Shown here: positions 17,346 through 26,205 of the stretch, piece after piece
Position numbering within the stretch: position 1 is the first letter of the stretch
Layout: each line of letters begins with the position of its first letter
DNA from: Microbacterium sp. Leaf159
GTDB lineage: Bacteria; Actinomycetota; Actinomycetes; Actinomycetales; Microbacteriaceae
NCBI RefSeq assembly: GCF_001423615.1
Contig: NZ_LMOU01000002.1
Span: 749,865-813,864 of the forward strand
Direction: 5' to 3'
DNA: 64,000 nucleotides
Position numbers and translations under genes: made by a program
Notes under the pieces: model-generated
What the model saw: the letters and a program-made list of their open reading frames with translations, nothing else
Database searches by the model: none
What the model was told of the DNA's origin: nothing

Positions 17346-17359
17346 GGAAAACGCTCTCC
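17346..17359. promoter_or_regulatory. LacI-type operator (distal)
   Basis: GGAAAACGCTCTCC is a weaker (10 of 14) inverted repeat whose centre is 54 bp from that of the proximal site, about five helical turns, as expected for looping or cooperative repression by a LacI tetramer. It lies upstream of the inferred promoter of the 17222 gene. Confidence 0.55.
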
Positions 17360-17395
17360 GGATCTACCAGGTCTGACTCCACCCGACACCCGCCC

Positions 17396-18370
17396 TCATG
17401 CGCTCAGCTCCATGTCGAGACGCGTGATCACCTGCGACGGCACCCCGCCGTGCAGCAGCGCCTCGACGTCGTCGAGCGCCGAGTCGGCCAGGCGCCGCGC
17501 CTCGTTGCCCATGGACCCGGCGATATGAGGGGTCAGAGCGACGTTCGGCAGCGTTCGCAGCGGCGAATCGGTCGGCAGCGGGTCGGGCTCGGTGACGTCG
17601 AGCACGGCATCCAGTCGTCCGGACTCGCACTCGGCGAGCAGCGCATCGTGGTCGAGGATCCACCCCCGAGCCGTGTTGATCACGGTGGCGCCGTCGTGGA
17701 GCGCCGCAAGCTCGGCCGCGCCGATCATGTGCCGGGTCTCGGGCAGCGCAGGCGCGTGCAGAGAGAGCACGTCGACCTGTCCGAGCATGTCGTCGAGGGG
17801 CAGCAGCTCCGCACCGGCGTCGGCCACCGCCTGCGCGGCGACGAACGGGTCGGCGACGATGATGCGGATGCCGTCGAGCTGCCCCAGCATCCGCACCACC
17901 CGGCGTCCGATCCGTGAGAACCCGACGATGCCGACCGTGCGACCGACGCTGCCGTAGCGGGTCGAGCCGACCAGGTCGCGCCATTCGACCACGGTCGACG
18001 GCGAGCGCATGTGCACGAAGGCACGTTTGAAGGCGAGGATGATCGTCGCGAACGTGTACTCGGCGACCGGTACGGCGTTGGCGTCGGCGGCCGAGGTGAC
18101 GGTGATCCCCCGCTCCCACAGCTCGTCGGACACCAGCTGCTGCACACTGCCCGCCGCATGCACCACGGCGCGCAGCCGCGGCATCCGGTCGAGGAGCTCG
18201 GCGTCGAGACGCGGGGCTCCCCACGAGGTGAGCAGGATCTCGGTGTCGGCGAGGTCTCCCCCATCGATCGCCAGCTGCGGCGACGGAGCCAGCGCGCGCA
18301 GGCGCTGCAGACGCGCCTCATCGAAGAGCAGAGCGAACACCTCGGGACTCATCGCGGTGCGAACGGTCAC
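17396..18370 (-). CDS. D-2-hydroxyacid dehydrogenase
   Basis: The GTG at 18370 overlaps the yesL stop by 4 bp and gives 324 residues. The Rossmann motif GIVGFSRIGRRVVRML, the catalytic Arg in NTARGWILDHDAL, Glu in DVTEPDPLPTDS and His in LTPHIAGS are all in place, so it should be an active NAD(P)-dependent reductase of the glyoxylate/hydroxypyruvate or phosphoglycerate dehydrogenase family. As the last gene of the DUF2264-ABC operon it may reduce a keto acid from glycan breakdown to a hydroxy acid such as glycerate, which GlxK could phosphorylate (inference). Confidence 0.88.
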   Translation of the reverse strand: MTVRTAMSPEVFALLFDEARLQRLRALAPSPQLAIDGGDLADTEILLTSWGAPRLDAELLDRMPRLRAVVHAAGSVQQLVSDELWERGITVTSAADANAVPVAEYTFATIILAFKRAFVHMRSPSTVVEWRDLVGSTRYGSVGRTVGIVGFSRIGRRVVRMLGQLDGIRIIVADPFVAAQAVADAGAELLPLDDMLGQVDVLSLHAPALPETRHMIGAAELAALHDGATVINTARGWILDHDALLAECESGRLDAVLDVTEPDPLPTDSPLRTLPNVALTPHIAGSMGNEARRLADSALDDVEALLHGGVPSQVITRLDMELSA

Positions 18371-19065
18371 GCGCGCACTCCTTCGAGCACGATGTCGGAA
18401 TCGCGTGCGGTGTCGACATCGAGCACGGGCCGCAGTGTGTAGCGGCTGTTCGCCCACGCCACGTAGAGGGCAGGCGCGCAGGTCAGGCCGATCGCGATCG
18501 CGGGCATCGTGGTGAACAGTCCGATCTGCACACCGAGGACGACGAGCGACAGCGCCGTGAGGTACCAGCGCCGCACGCACAGGTAGAGCGCGGCTTTGAC
18601 GATGTCGCGCATCCGCGCACCCGGCTCTTCGGCCAGCGCGACGAGCGCCACCAGAGCGGTCGCCACCGCGATCACGGTGAGCAGACCGAGCACCGGGACG
18701 ATCATGACCGAGGCGGGCGACGCACTGACCGCGCGCACGTCGACGAGCAGCACCACCACGGATGCCGTCACCACCGCGCCGATCAGCAGGCCCTTGCGCG
18801 CCGTGGCCTTCCAGCCCCGGAGGAACGAGCGCACCACCTGGGGCTCGCCACGGCCGAACTCGCGGAACGCCGTGAATGCACCGGTCAGCGCCGGAGCGAC
18901 CAGCGGAGCCGCGAGCGCCAGCAGCGGCCACGACAGCGCGGGATCGGTCGTGATCAGCAGCACCACGAGAGGTGACGCCGCGACGAGCACGAGGAAGTTG
19001 ACCATCAGGCCCAGGTAGACGACTCCGAGGATCGTGGCCCAGGCGTCATGTGAGATGCGCTTCAT
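18367..19065 (-). CDS. YesL family membrane protein (DUF624)
   Basis: This 232-residue protein has about five hydrophobic helices and opens with WATILGVVYLGLMVNFLVLV, the YesL/DUF624 pattern. YesL proteins occur almost only next to ABC importers for pectin- or uronide-type oligosaccharides, as in the Bacillus yesLMN locus. Their biochemical role is not settled. Here it follows the second permease by 3 bp and overlaps the hydroxyacid dehydrogenase start, so it belongs to the same transcript. Confidence 0.85.
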   Translation of the reverse strand: MKRISHDAWATILGVVYLGLMVNFLVLVAASPLVVLLITTDPALSWPLLALAAPLVAPALTGAFTAFREFGRGEPQVVRSFLRGWKATARKGLLIGAVVTASVVVLLVDVRAVSASPASVMIVPVLGLLTVIAVATALVALVALAEEPGARMRDIVKAALYLCVRRWYLTALSLVVLGVQIGLFTTMPAIAIGLTCAPALYVAWANSRYTLRPVLDVDTARDSDIVLEGVRA

Positions 19066-19068
19066 CGG

Positions 19069-19974
19069 TCAGCCCTTCAGCCCGCTGGTGGCGATGCCCT
19101 CGACGAAGTACTTCTGCCCGAGCAGGAAGATGATCGCGATGGGCACGACCGAGATCGTGAGTCCGGCGAACAGCAGCGCATAGTTCGTGTCGAAGAGGTT
19201 CGAGACGAAGCTCTTGAGTCCGAGTTGGATCGTCCACAGGTCGGGGTTGCGCAGATAGATGAGCGGCCCGAGGTAGTCGTTCCAGGTGTTCACGAACGTG
19301 AGCAGGGTGAGGCTCGCGATGGCCGGCACCGACAGCGGCAGCATGATGCGCCGCCAGATGCCGTACTCGCTGAGCCCGTCGAGGCGCGCGGCCTCACTGA
19401 GTTCTTCCGGGATGGTCTCGTAGTACTGCTTCATGAGGAACACCCCGAAGGCGCCGAACGCCTGGAGCAGGATGATCGCCCACAGCGTGTTCGACACCTT
19501 CAGATTCGACAGCAGGATGAACTGCGGGATCATGTACGACTGCCACGGCACAGCGATCGTGCCGATGTAGACGAGGAACAGGATGTCGCGGCCGGCGAAC
19601 TTCATGCGCGCGAAGCCGTAGGCGGCGAACGATCCGGTCAGCACCTGGAGGAACGTCACGCTGACAGCCAGGAACAGGGTATTGCGGATCCAGACGAGCA
19701 TGTTCGACTTCGTCCAGATGTCGATGTAGTTCTGCCACACGAACGTCTCGGGTACCCAGACGACGGGCACCGAGAACACCTCGTTGGCGTTCTTCAGCGA
19801 GCTCATGACCATCCAGAAGAACGGTGCGAGCAGGCCGACCGCCGCGATGATCAGGGCGATGTAGCCGAGCGTGCGACCGACCGTCAGCCTGGTGCGCGCG
19901 CGGCCGACGGGGGCGGGGTCGCTGAGCTTGCGCAGCGTTCCCCCGGTGACGAGGACCTGGGTCTCGGTCATCAT
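19069..19974 (-). CDS. Carbohydrate ABC transporter permease (MalG/AraQ type)
   Basis: The protein has 301 residues with six predicted transmembrane helices. The coupling helix EAARLDGLSEYGIWRRIMLPLSVP contacts the ATPase, which for this family is a shared MsmK-type protein not encoded here. The MM start at 19974 overlaps the stop of the first permease by 4 bp. It forms the import channel for the oligosaccharide captured by the 20979-22259 lipoprotein. Confidence 0.95.
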   Translation of the reverse strand: MMTETQVLVTGGTLRKLSDPAPVGRARTRLTVGRTLGYIALIIAAVGLLAPFFWMVMSSLKNANEVFSVPVVWVPETFVWQNYIDIWTKSNMLVWIRNTLFLAVSVTFLQVLTGSFAAYGFARMKFAGRDILFLVYIGTIAVPWQSYMIPQFILLSNLKVSNTLWAIILLQAFGAFGVFLMKQYYETIPEELSEAARLDGLSEYGIWRRIMLPLSVPAIASLTLLTFVNTWNDYLGPLIYLRNPDLWTIQLGLKSFVSNLFDTNYALLFAGLTISVVPIAIIFLLGQKYFVEGIATSGLKG

Positions 19975-20909
19975 GCGCTCCGCTTCTTGTTCCAGAGGAA
20001 CTGGCCGATGGTCACGAGGATGCAGAGGAAGAACAGCGCCACCGCGGCGGCGGACGCGTAGCCGAACTGCGACTCCTCGAAGCCCTTCTTGTAGATGAAC
20101 TGCGACAGCACCAGGGTCGACTGGCCGGGGCCGCCGTCGGTCATGACGAGGATGAGGTCGAAGATCTTGAAGGAGTTGATGGTGAGCATCACGGTGACGA
20201 AGAACATGGTGGGCCGCAGCGAGGGGATCGTGACGTTCGTGAAGCGCTGCCACACGTTGGCGCCGTCGACGCGCGCGGCTTCGTGCAGCTCACGCGGCAC
20301 GGTCTGCAGGCCCGCCAGGAACAGGATCATGTAGTAGCCCATGTCCCGCCAGGTGCTGACGATCACGACGGCGGGCATCGCCCACTCCGATGACGTGAGC
20401 CAGCCGGGAGGCTCGGAGATGCCGATCGCCCGGAGCACCTCGTTGATGGGCCCGTAGTCGGGACTGAAGAGCAGGTTCCACACCACGGCGATCGCGACGA
20501 TCGAGGTGATGTAGGGGAAGAAGGCGGCGGTGCGGAAGAACGCGACGCCGCGCAGCTTGTTGTTGAGCAGCAGTGCGAGCCCGAGCGAGACGACGATCGT
20601 CAGCGGGATGTGCATCACCGAGTAGTAGATGGTGTTCCAGAACGCGATGTGGAAGCTGCCGTCGCCCATCAGGCGCTGGAAGTTCGCGAACCCCACCCAG
20701 TCGGCCTTGCCGAACACGTTCCAGTTCGTGAACGCCATGTAGAAGAGGATCAGCACCGGGAGCAGGGTCAGGAACCCGAATCCGATGAAGTTCGGCAGGA
20801 TGAAGCTCCAGCCGATCAGGGCATTGCGGCGACGCAGTGCCGAGCGTCTGCGGGGCAGCTTCGTCTGCGGCGGGGCCGCGTCGCGGCTCGGGGCCTCGGT
20901 GGTGGTCAT
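19971..20909 (-). CDS. Carbohydrate ABC transporter permease (MalF/UgpA type)
   Basis: The 312-residue inner-membrane permease has a basic N-terminal tail (RRRSALRRRNALIGWSF), six helices and the EAARVDGANVWQRFTNVTIP coupling loop. It pairs with the downstream permease, whose start overlaps its stop. The 70-bp gap to the solute-binding-protein gene is the only break in this part of the operon. No ATP-binding subunit is encoded nearby, as is common in CUT1 systems that share one ATPase. Confidence 0.95.
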   Translation of the reverse strand: MTTTEAPSRDAAPPQTKLPRRRSALRRRNALIGWSFILPNFIGFGFLTLLPVLILFYMAFTNWNVFGKADWVGFANFQRLMGDGSFHIAFWNTIYYSVMHIPLTIVVSLGLALLLNNKLRGVAFFRTAAFFPYITSIVAIAVVWNLLFSPDYGPINEVLRAIGISEPPGWLTSSEWAMPAVVIVSTWRDMGYYMILFLAGLQTVPRELHEAARVDGANVWQRFTNVTIPSLRPTMFFVTVMLTINSFKIFDLILVMTDGGPGQSTLVLSQFIYKKGFEESQFGYASAAAVALFFLCILVTIGQFLWNKKRSA

Positions 20910-20978
20910 GTCTCTCGTCTCCTGGATGCTGCGCGAGGGCGATGTCGGGGGCCGGCCGGCGGCCGACCCCCGAGTGGA

Positions 20979-22259
20979 TCAGCCGACCTCGTTCTTCACG
21001 CGGTCCTCGGCCGTCTTGATGGCGTCGTCGACCGAGGTCGATCCCGACATGACGGCGGTGTGCAGGTCGGCGAGGATCCCCTGGATCGTCGCCGTCTTGC
21101 TCGACGTGGGGTTCTCGGGGAGCACCTCGTGCGTCGACCAGGCGAACTTCGACAGATCGTCCGTCGGCGCACCCTCGACCGCGAAGTAGGACTCGACGAC
21201 GGCGTCGTTCGTGAGCGCCGGGGTGATCCCGATCTCGGCGAGAGCCTGCGCGCCCTCCTCGGATGCGGCGAACTCGAGGAACTCCTTGGCGGCGTCGACC
21301 TTGGCGGAGTCGATGTTCGCGTTGATGCCGAAGCCCGTCGGGTCGCCGAACGTCACCGGGGTGTTGTCGGTGCCCGTGGTCTTCTCGTCGAGCTGCGGTG
21401 CGGGCGCGATGCCCCACTCGAAGTCGTTCGCCTCGCCCGATGCCTGCTGCGCGATGAGCGTCGCGGTGTACCAGGTGCCCATCAGCATCATTGCGGCCTT
21501 CTGCGTGCCGAACTCGCCCTGGTAGGTGAGCTGGTTGGCGGTCGAGGTGTTGAAGTCGACCTGGTCGCCGGCATCCTGCAGCGCGAGCGTGTTGTCGTAG
21601 TAGTCCTTCATGTTGCTGAAGTCGCCGTCGAGCACGCTGGTGTCGGTCTGCGCGTTCGCGAAGCCCTGCACGGTCGACTGCCAGCGGTGCAGGTACGTGC
21701 CCTTGGAGGCGTCGGTGGTGAGCGCCTCCGCGGCATCCGCGTAGTCATCCCACGTCCACGATCCGTCGGGCTCGGCGACGCCGGCCGCCTCGAAGAGCGC
21801 CTTGTTGTAGAAGAGCACCCAGGAGTCCTGGCGGTACGGCACGGCGTAGGCGGCGCCGTCGACCTCGTAGGAGTCCGCGCCGCTGATGCCGTCGGGCAGC
21901 GCCACGTCCGAGACGTCGAGCAGCTGGCCTCCCTCCTGGAAGGTCGTGACGTACTTGACCTCCTTCTGCGTGATGATGTCGGGGCCGGACCCTGCGGCGA
22001 GGTCGGCCGTGACGAGGGTGTTGTACTCGGCCGCGTCGTATTCCTTGAGCTCGATCTTGACGTTCGGGTGGTCCTTGGTGAACGCGTCGGCGAGCGTCTG
22101 GAACTCGGGGGTGGTGTCGATGCTCCAGCCCGAGAGCGTGAGCGTGACGGGGGCGTCGGGGTCGGTGCTCTCTCCGGCGTCGCTGCTGCCGGAGCAGCCT
22201 GCGAGGGCGAGGGCCGCGACGGCGGCGATGCTGCCGGCGGCGAGGATCTTGCGGTTCAT
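20979..22259 (-). CDS. Extracellular sugar-binding lipoprotein (SBP family 1)
   Basis: ATG 22259 gives 426 residues with a lipoprotein signal peptide and lipobox ALALAGC, Cys22 being the lipidated residue. LTLSGWSIDTTPEFQTLADAFTKDHPNVKIELKEY and PYRQDSWVLFYNKALFEAAG are typical of CUT1 oligosaccharide-binding proteins. It is anchored outside the membrane and delivers substrate to the two permeases. It sits between the DUF2264 enzyme and the permeases, so the ligand is probably a product of or substrate for DUF2264 and the heparinase-like enzyme. Confidence 0.94.
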   Translation of the reverse strand: MNRKILAAGSIAAVAALALAGCSGSSDAGESTDPDAPVTLTLSGWSIDTTPEFQTLADAFTKDHPNVKIELKEYDAAEYNTLVTADLAAGSGPDIITQKEVKYVTTFQEGGQLLDVSDVALPDGISGADSYEVDGAAYAVPYRQDSWVLFYNKALFEAAGVAEPDGSWTWDDYADAAEALTTDASKGTYLHRWQSTVQGFANAQTDTSVLDGDFSNMKDYYDNTLALQDAGDQVDFNTSTANQLTYQGEFGTQKAAMMLMGTWYTATLIAQQASGEANDFEWGIAPAPQLDEKTTGTDNTPVTFGDPTGFGINANIDSAKVDAAKEFLEFAASEEGAQALAEIGITPALTNDAVVESYFAVEGAPTDDLSKFAWSTHEVLPENPTSSKTATIQGILADLHTAVMSGSTSVDDAIKTAEDRVKNEVG

Positions 22260-22325
22260 GGGGATACTGCTCCTTTGCAATGGCGGGTGCCCGGATGGGG
22301 CGGGATGACGGGTCGGGATGACGGC

Positions 22326-24257
22326 TCAGGCGAGCCGGTGTTCGGTGGTGGTGGAATCGGGCCACACGACGGCGACGTCGTCGCCGTCGATGCGGACGGT
22401 GGGGGCGGATGCCGCGGCGCGGTCGGACAGGTGCACCGCGGTCGCGATCCACTCACCCGTCGACACCGGGTACGTGACGACGGGCACGGAGGCGGCTGCG
22501 CCGAGCGGGCTCGCGTCGCGCCGGTTCTCGATCGAGGGCGCTCCCCCGGGCGTGAGTGCGGCGATGGTGCTGTGGCGACCGCGGGCGCTCGCGGCGGCCA
22601 CGTTCTCGGAGACGGTGTCGTCGACGGCATCTGCGGCGAGCGCCCAGCCTCCGATGCGCAGGGCGGTGGGGGCGGCATCCGCCTCGATCCGGTCGATGCG
22701 CACGACTCGCACCTCCCATGCACCGCGCACGATCGACCAGGTGGTGACGGTGCCCGCGATCTCGACCTCGCCCGTGATGCCGGAGCCGTGTCGGGTCTGG
22801 GTCGCGTCCGGTGCGATCCAGTGCGCGGTCGCCTCGGACCCGGCGATCGCCGCATCCCCGTCGCGCCGGATGCCCTGCACGCGCATGCCGGCACGATGCG
22901 TCGCCCGGCCGTCGGCGTGCAGCAGTGCGACCGACTGCTCGAGCGGCTCTGCCCAGGCGTCGCCGTTCAGCAGCGGGCTCGCAGCCGTCGAGTAGCCGAG
23001 GCGCGCGTAGAGCGGCGAGTCCCCGACGAGGTCACCGGGTCGGGCGTGGTCGGCTCCGTGGTTGATCACCCGGACGATGCCGTCGTCGCTCGTCGCGGAG
23101 ATGATCCACGCGGGGGCTTCGACGACCCGGAGGACGTCTGCGCTCTCGACGGGCAGCCGCTCGGCGGGCGCCGACCACACCGGGTGGTCAGCGGGGAGAG
23201 CGATGCCGAGCAGGCCCTTCGATGCCCAGTACGGGGATCCGGTGCCGGAGTAGTTCTGCGCGAGCCGGCGCCACTCGTCGTGCCACCCGAGGTCGAGGAG
23301 CCCCTGATCATTGGGGGCGCCGTTCTCGGCGAAGTGGCGGACGATGGAGGATGCCGCGCGGCGCAGCTGCGCGGCCGGGACCGACGGGACCTCGGCGATG
23401 ACGCCGGCCCAGTAGGGGGCTGCCGCGGCGAAGCGGTAGACGAGGCTGCGACCCTGGATCAACGGAGCACCGTCGGCACCGACGAGCGCGATCGCGTCCT
23501 GCAGGAAGGTGTCGAGGCGGGCGAGATCGCCCGCGGTCCGACCGCCCGCGAGCTCGGTGGCGCCCTGCATCCGCGACCACAGCACAGGGTAGAGGTGAAG
23601 GGCCCAGCCGACGTAGTGGTCGTACGAGCGGTCGTCGCCGTCGGAGATCCACCCGCCCTCGCGGAGGAACGAGTCGTGCTGCGCGAGGTCCTGATCGATG
23701 TCGGCCTGCGACCACGGGCCGCCCACCGAGCGCAGGAAGGTCTGCACGACGACGCGGAACCACAGCCAGTTGTTCTTCGGGTAGCTGTCGTCGCCCACGA
23801 CGGGGGCGAGGTAGTCGATCATGCGGTGCTGAGTGGTCTCGTCGAGGCGATCCCAGATCCAGGGGCGCGTCATGTCGAGGATCAGGGCGATCGACGCCGC
23901 CTCGACCTTGGCCTGTGCATGCTCGTCGAGTCGCACCCACCGGTCGGGGCTCGCAGGATCGACCCCGGCCACGATGCCGCGCGAGTAGAAGTCGATGAGG
24001 TCGTCGACCCCGTCGCCGCGTGCCCCCGCGATACGGAAGCCCGCGAGCAGGAAGCTGCGCACGAATCCCTCGAGGCCGTCGACATCGATGCCGTATCCGC
24101 CCGAGGCGCCGGGCAGGGTGATGCGGGCGTTGTTCTCGGAAGCCCACGGACGCACGGCCGCGAGCAGTCGGTCGGCGTACGCGATCAGATCGTCGCGAGA
24201 CCACTCCGAATCACGGGGGCTCACAGCGGTCGCTGCACCGGTGCGCTCGTACGCCAC
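22326..24257 (-). CDS. DUF2264 domain protein, probable glycoside hydrolase
   Basis: The GTG at 24257 follows AAAGGAGAACC and gives 643 residues without a signal peptide, so it acts in the cytoplasm on imported oligosaccharides. It contains long alpha-helical (alpha/alpha)6-like repeats: ENNARITLPGASGGYGIDVDGLEGFVRSF, YPKNNWLWFRVVVQTFLRS and GGWISDGDDRSYDHYVGWALHLYPVLWSRM. From memory, DUF2264 members have been linked to an exo-beta-glucuronidase-type CAZy family; that link is not certain here. It leads the operon with the ABC importer and diverges from a heparinase II/III gene. Confidence 0.85.
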   Translation of the reverse strand: MAYERTGAATAVSPRDSEWSRDDLIAYADRLLAAVRPWASENNARITLPGASGGYGIDVDGLEGFVRSFLLAGFRIAGARGDGVDDLIDFYSRGIVAGVDPASPDRWVRLDEHAQAKVEAASIALILDMTRPWIWDRLDETTQHRMIDYLAPVVGDDSYPKNNWLWFRVVVQTFLRSVGGPWSQADIDQDLAQHDSFLREGGWISDGDDRSYDHYVGWALHLYPVLWSRMQGATELAGGRTAGDLARLDTFLQDAIALVGADGAPLIQGRSLVYRFAAAAPYWAGVIAEVPSVPAAQLRRAASSIVRHFAENGAPNDQGLLDLGWHDEWRRLAQNYSGTGSPYWASKGLLGIALPADHPVWSAPAERLPVESADVLRVVEAPAWIISATSDDGIVRVINHGADHARPGDLVGDSPLYARLGYSTAASPLLNGDAWAEPLEQSVALLHADGRATHRAGMRVQGIRRDGDAAIAGSEATAHWIAPDATQTRHGSGITGEVEIAGTVTTWSIVRGAWEVRVVRIDRIEADAAPTALRIGGWALAADAVDDTVSENVAAASARGRHSTIAALTPGGAPSIENRRDASPLGAAASVPVVTYPVSTGEWIATAVHLSDRAAASAPTVRIDGDDVAVVWPDSTTTEHRLA

Positions 24258-24324
24258 AGGGTTCTCCTTTGAAGACTGCTTCGAGATGGACCGCGACGGA
24301 TGCCGTCTCTTTGCGATCGTTGGG

Positions 24325-24353
24325 AGATTATCACCGCATTTCGATCAAGACAA
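24325..24353 (-). promoter_or_regulatory. Promoter of the DUF2264-ABC operon
   Basis: On the minus strand TTGTCT (24353-24348) and TAATCT (24330-24325) are separated by exactly 17 bp, a good sigma-70-type promoter. The TCGATCA repeat at 24341-24347 lies inside the spacer, so a protein bound there would block polymerase. The expected 5' leader is about 60 nt and carries an AAAGGAG ribosome-binding site. Confidence 0.7.
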
Positions 24354-24388
24354 GACTTAAATAAAGCTAGATCGATCATTTTCGATCA
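24341..24388. promoter_or_regulatory. Phased TCGATCA repeats, likely operator of the DeoR/LacI fusion regulator
   Basis: TCGATCA occurs at 24341-24347, 24372-24378 and 24382-24388, all in the same orientation with steps of 31 and 10 bp, close to whole helical turns. Two copies extend to TTTCGATCA. Phased direct repeats are the usual DeoR-family target. The cluster separates the divergent DUF2264 and heparinase genes, and the regulator is encoded at the end of the heparinase arm. Confidence 0.65.
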
Positions 24389-24390
24389 GT

Positions 24391-24396
24391 TATGCT
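24391..24396 (+). promoter_or_regulatory. -10 box of the heparinase arm, leaderless
   Basis: TATGCT at 24391-24396 ends 6 nt before the GTG at 24403, which has no Shine-Dalgarno sequence, so transcription probably starts at or next to the start codon. The TCGATCA copies at 24372-24388 overlap the -35 and spacer region. Confidence 0.55.
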
Positions 24397-24402
24397 GAGT
24401 GC

Positions 24403-26205
24403 GTGAACACGCTCCCCGCGCCGACCGCCGATGATCGCGCCGCCTGGTCGCACATCGATGCGGCCGATCTGCGCGCCCGCGCCGACGCCGACCTCGGCAC
24501 GGCCTGGCCGCAGCCTCTCGCCAGTCAGGCAGCCCGCGTGCACCGAGACGGCGATCGCGTCCCCTGGGAGAATCCGGCCTTCGCCCGCCAGCACCGACTC
24601 AGTCGCGCCGTCGTCGCCGCGGCCGTGACTCTCGACGATCAGTGGATCGACGAGGTCGTCGACGGGGTGCAGCTGCTGTGCGAGCAGAGCTCATGGTGCT
24701 GGCCGGCCCACGACGACACGTTCGACAGGCACGGCAGCGTGCTCGCTACCGTCACCGATCCCTTCCTCGACCTCGGCGCCGGTGAGGTCGTCGCCCAGCT
24801 CGCGTGGATCGACCATGTGCTCGGCACGCAGCTCGATGCCCGCGCCCCCGGCATCCGCTCCCGCATCCGGCATGAGGCGCAGGTGCGCGTCTTCCGTCCC
24901 TTCATCGAGCGCCGCGACTGGCACTGGCTGGGCCTCGACGGCGATGTGCACAACTGGAATCCGTGGATCCACTCGGCAGTCCTCACCGCGGCCGTGCAAC
25001 TGCACGAGCACCCCGACCACCTCATCGACCTGGTCGTCGAGGGACTCGACCGGTACCTCGTCTCGCTGCCCGACGACGGCGCGATCGACGAGGGCTATTC
25101 GTACTGGTGGAACGGGGCCTGCCGCGCGCTCGAGGCGCTCGACCTGCTCGAGTACGCGACGGACCGCTCGCGCCGCGACCTCGTCGGCCTGCGCGAGACC
25201 GTCGCGTTTCCGCATCGCTGCCACCTCGGCGGCGACTGGTACGCCAACCTCGCAGACGGGCAGGCTCGCCCGCCTGCAGATCTCCCCTGGCATGCCCTGC
25301 ACCGCGCCGCCCGACGGATCGGCGATGCGGATGCCGCGGCCCACGCCGCCTCGCACCGCGCCGCACCTCCGTCGGAGTTCGCCGGTCTCGGGCGTCTCGT
25401 GCAGGAGCTGACCGATGCCGACTGGCTCGCCGCTGCCCCCGCCGCCTCTCCCCTGCCGCGGGACGTGTGGCTGCCCTCGACGCAGGTGCTGCTCGCCCGC
25501 GAACAGGCAGGATCGGCCGCTGGTCTCGGCCTCGTGGTCAAGGGCGGGCACAACGCCGAGCACCACAACCACAACGACGTCGGCTCGTTCATCGTGACGT
25601 CCGACGGGGTTCCCGTGATCGTCGACGCGGGGCGTCCGACGTACACGAAGGCCACGTTCGGGCCCGACCGATACGAGATCTGGACCATGCAGAGCGCGTG
25701 GCACAACACCCCCACGATCGCCGGCGTCGATCAGTCGCCGGGGCGGGAGTTCGCGGCATCCGAGGTCGAGGCCTCGGTGACGGATGCCGTGTCGTCGCTG
25801 TCGCTCGACCTCGGCGCCACGTACGCGCTCGACGAGCTCGCGTGGCGGCGGACCGCCGCCCTCGACCGTACGGAGAGGGTCGTGCGGGTCTCCGACGCGT
25901 GGCACGGCCCCCTCTCAGACGGCCCGACCACCCTCAACCTCGTCGTCGCCGGCACCGTATCCGCCCTCGATGACGGCATTCGTGTCGTGCCGCTCGACGG
26001 GGCGACGCCCGTCGTGATCCGGTGGGCCGCCGGCATCCGTTCCGCTCACACGGTGCGCCTGCTCGACGACCCGATGCTGAGCGATGTGTGGGGCGAGCGA
26101 CTCACCCGCATCGAACTGGACGTGAGCGCGCACGATCGCGCGTGGATCACGGTAGAAAGAGACGACGCCACCCCGGGGACGGGTGACAGCGAGGACGACC
26201 GATGA
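24403..26205 (+). CDS. Heparinase II/III family protein
   Basis: This 600-residue protein has an N-terminal (alpha/alpha) toroid and a C-terminal beta domain with KGGHNAEHHNHNDVGSFIV, the conserved His-rich signature of heparinase II/III-like polysaccharide lyases. GYSYWWNGACRALEALDLLEY in the toroid is also typical. There is no signal peptide, suggesting action on imported uronic-acid oligosaccharides by beta-elimination. The GTG start appears leaderless. The gene is coupled by a 4-bp overlap to its regulator and is divergent from the DUF2264-ABC operon. The specific glycan is unknown. Confidence 0.9.
   Translation: MNTLPAPTADDRAAWSHIDAADLRARADADLGTAWPQPLASQAARVHRDGDRVPWENPAFARQHRLSRAVVAAAVTLDDQWIDEVVDGVQLLCEQSSWCWPAHDDTFDRHGSVLATVTDPFLDLGAGEVVAQLAWIDHVLGTQLDARAPGIRSRIRHEAQVRVFRPFIERRDWHWLGLDGDVHNWNPWIHSAVLTAAVQLHEHPDHLIDLVVEGLDRYLVSLPDDGAIDEGYSYWWNGACRALEALDLLEYATDRSRRDLVGLRETVAFPHRCHLGGDWYANLADGQARPPADLPWHALHRAARRIGDADAAAHAASHRAAPPSEFAGLGRLVQELTDADWLAAAPAASPLPRDVWLPSTQVLLAREQAGSAAGLGLVVKGGHNAEHHNHNDVGSFIVTSDGVPVIVDAGRPTYTKATFGPDRYEIWTMQSAWHNTPTIAGVDQSPGREFAASEVEASVTDAVSSLSLDLGATYALDELAWRRTAALDRTERVVRVSDAWHGPLSDGPTTLNLVVAGTVSALDDGIRVVPLDGATPVVIRWAAGIRSAHTVRLLDDPMLSDVWGERLTRIELDVSAHDRAWITVERDDATPGTGDSEDDR

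Noticed and set aside
20610..24272. Very long plus-strand open frame opposite the ABC/DUF2264 operon
   Set aside because: It is the antisense shadow of well-supported genes, with Arg/Gly/Val-rich low-complexity translation and no domain pattern; GC-rich third positions keep such frames open.
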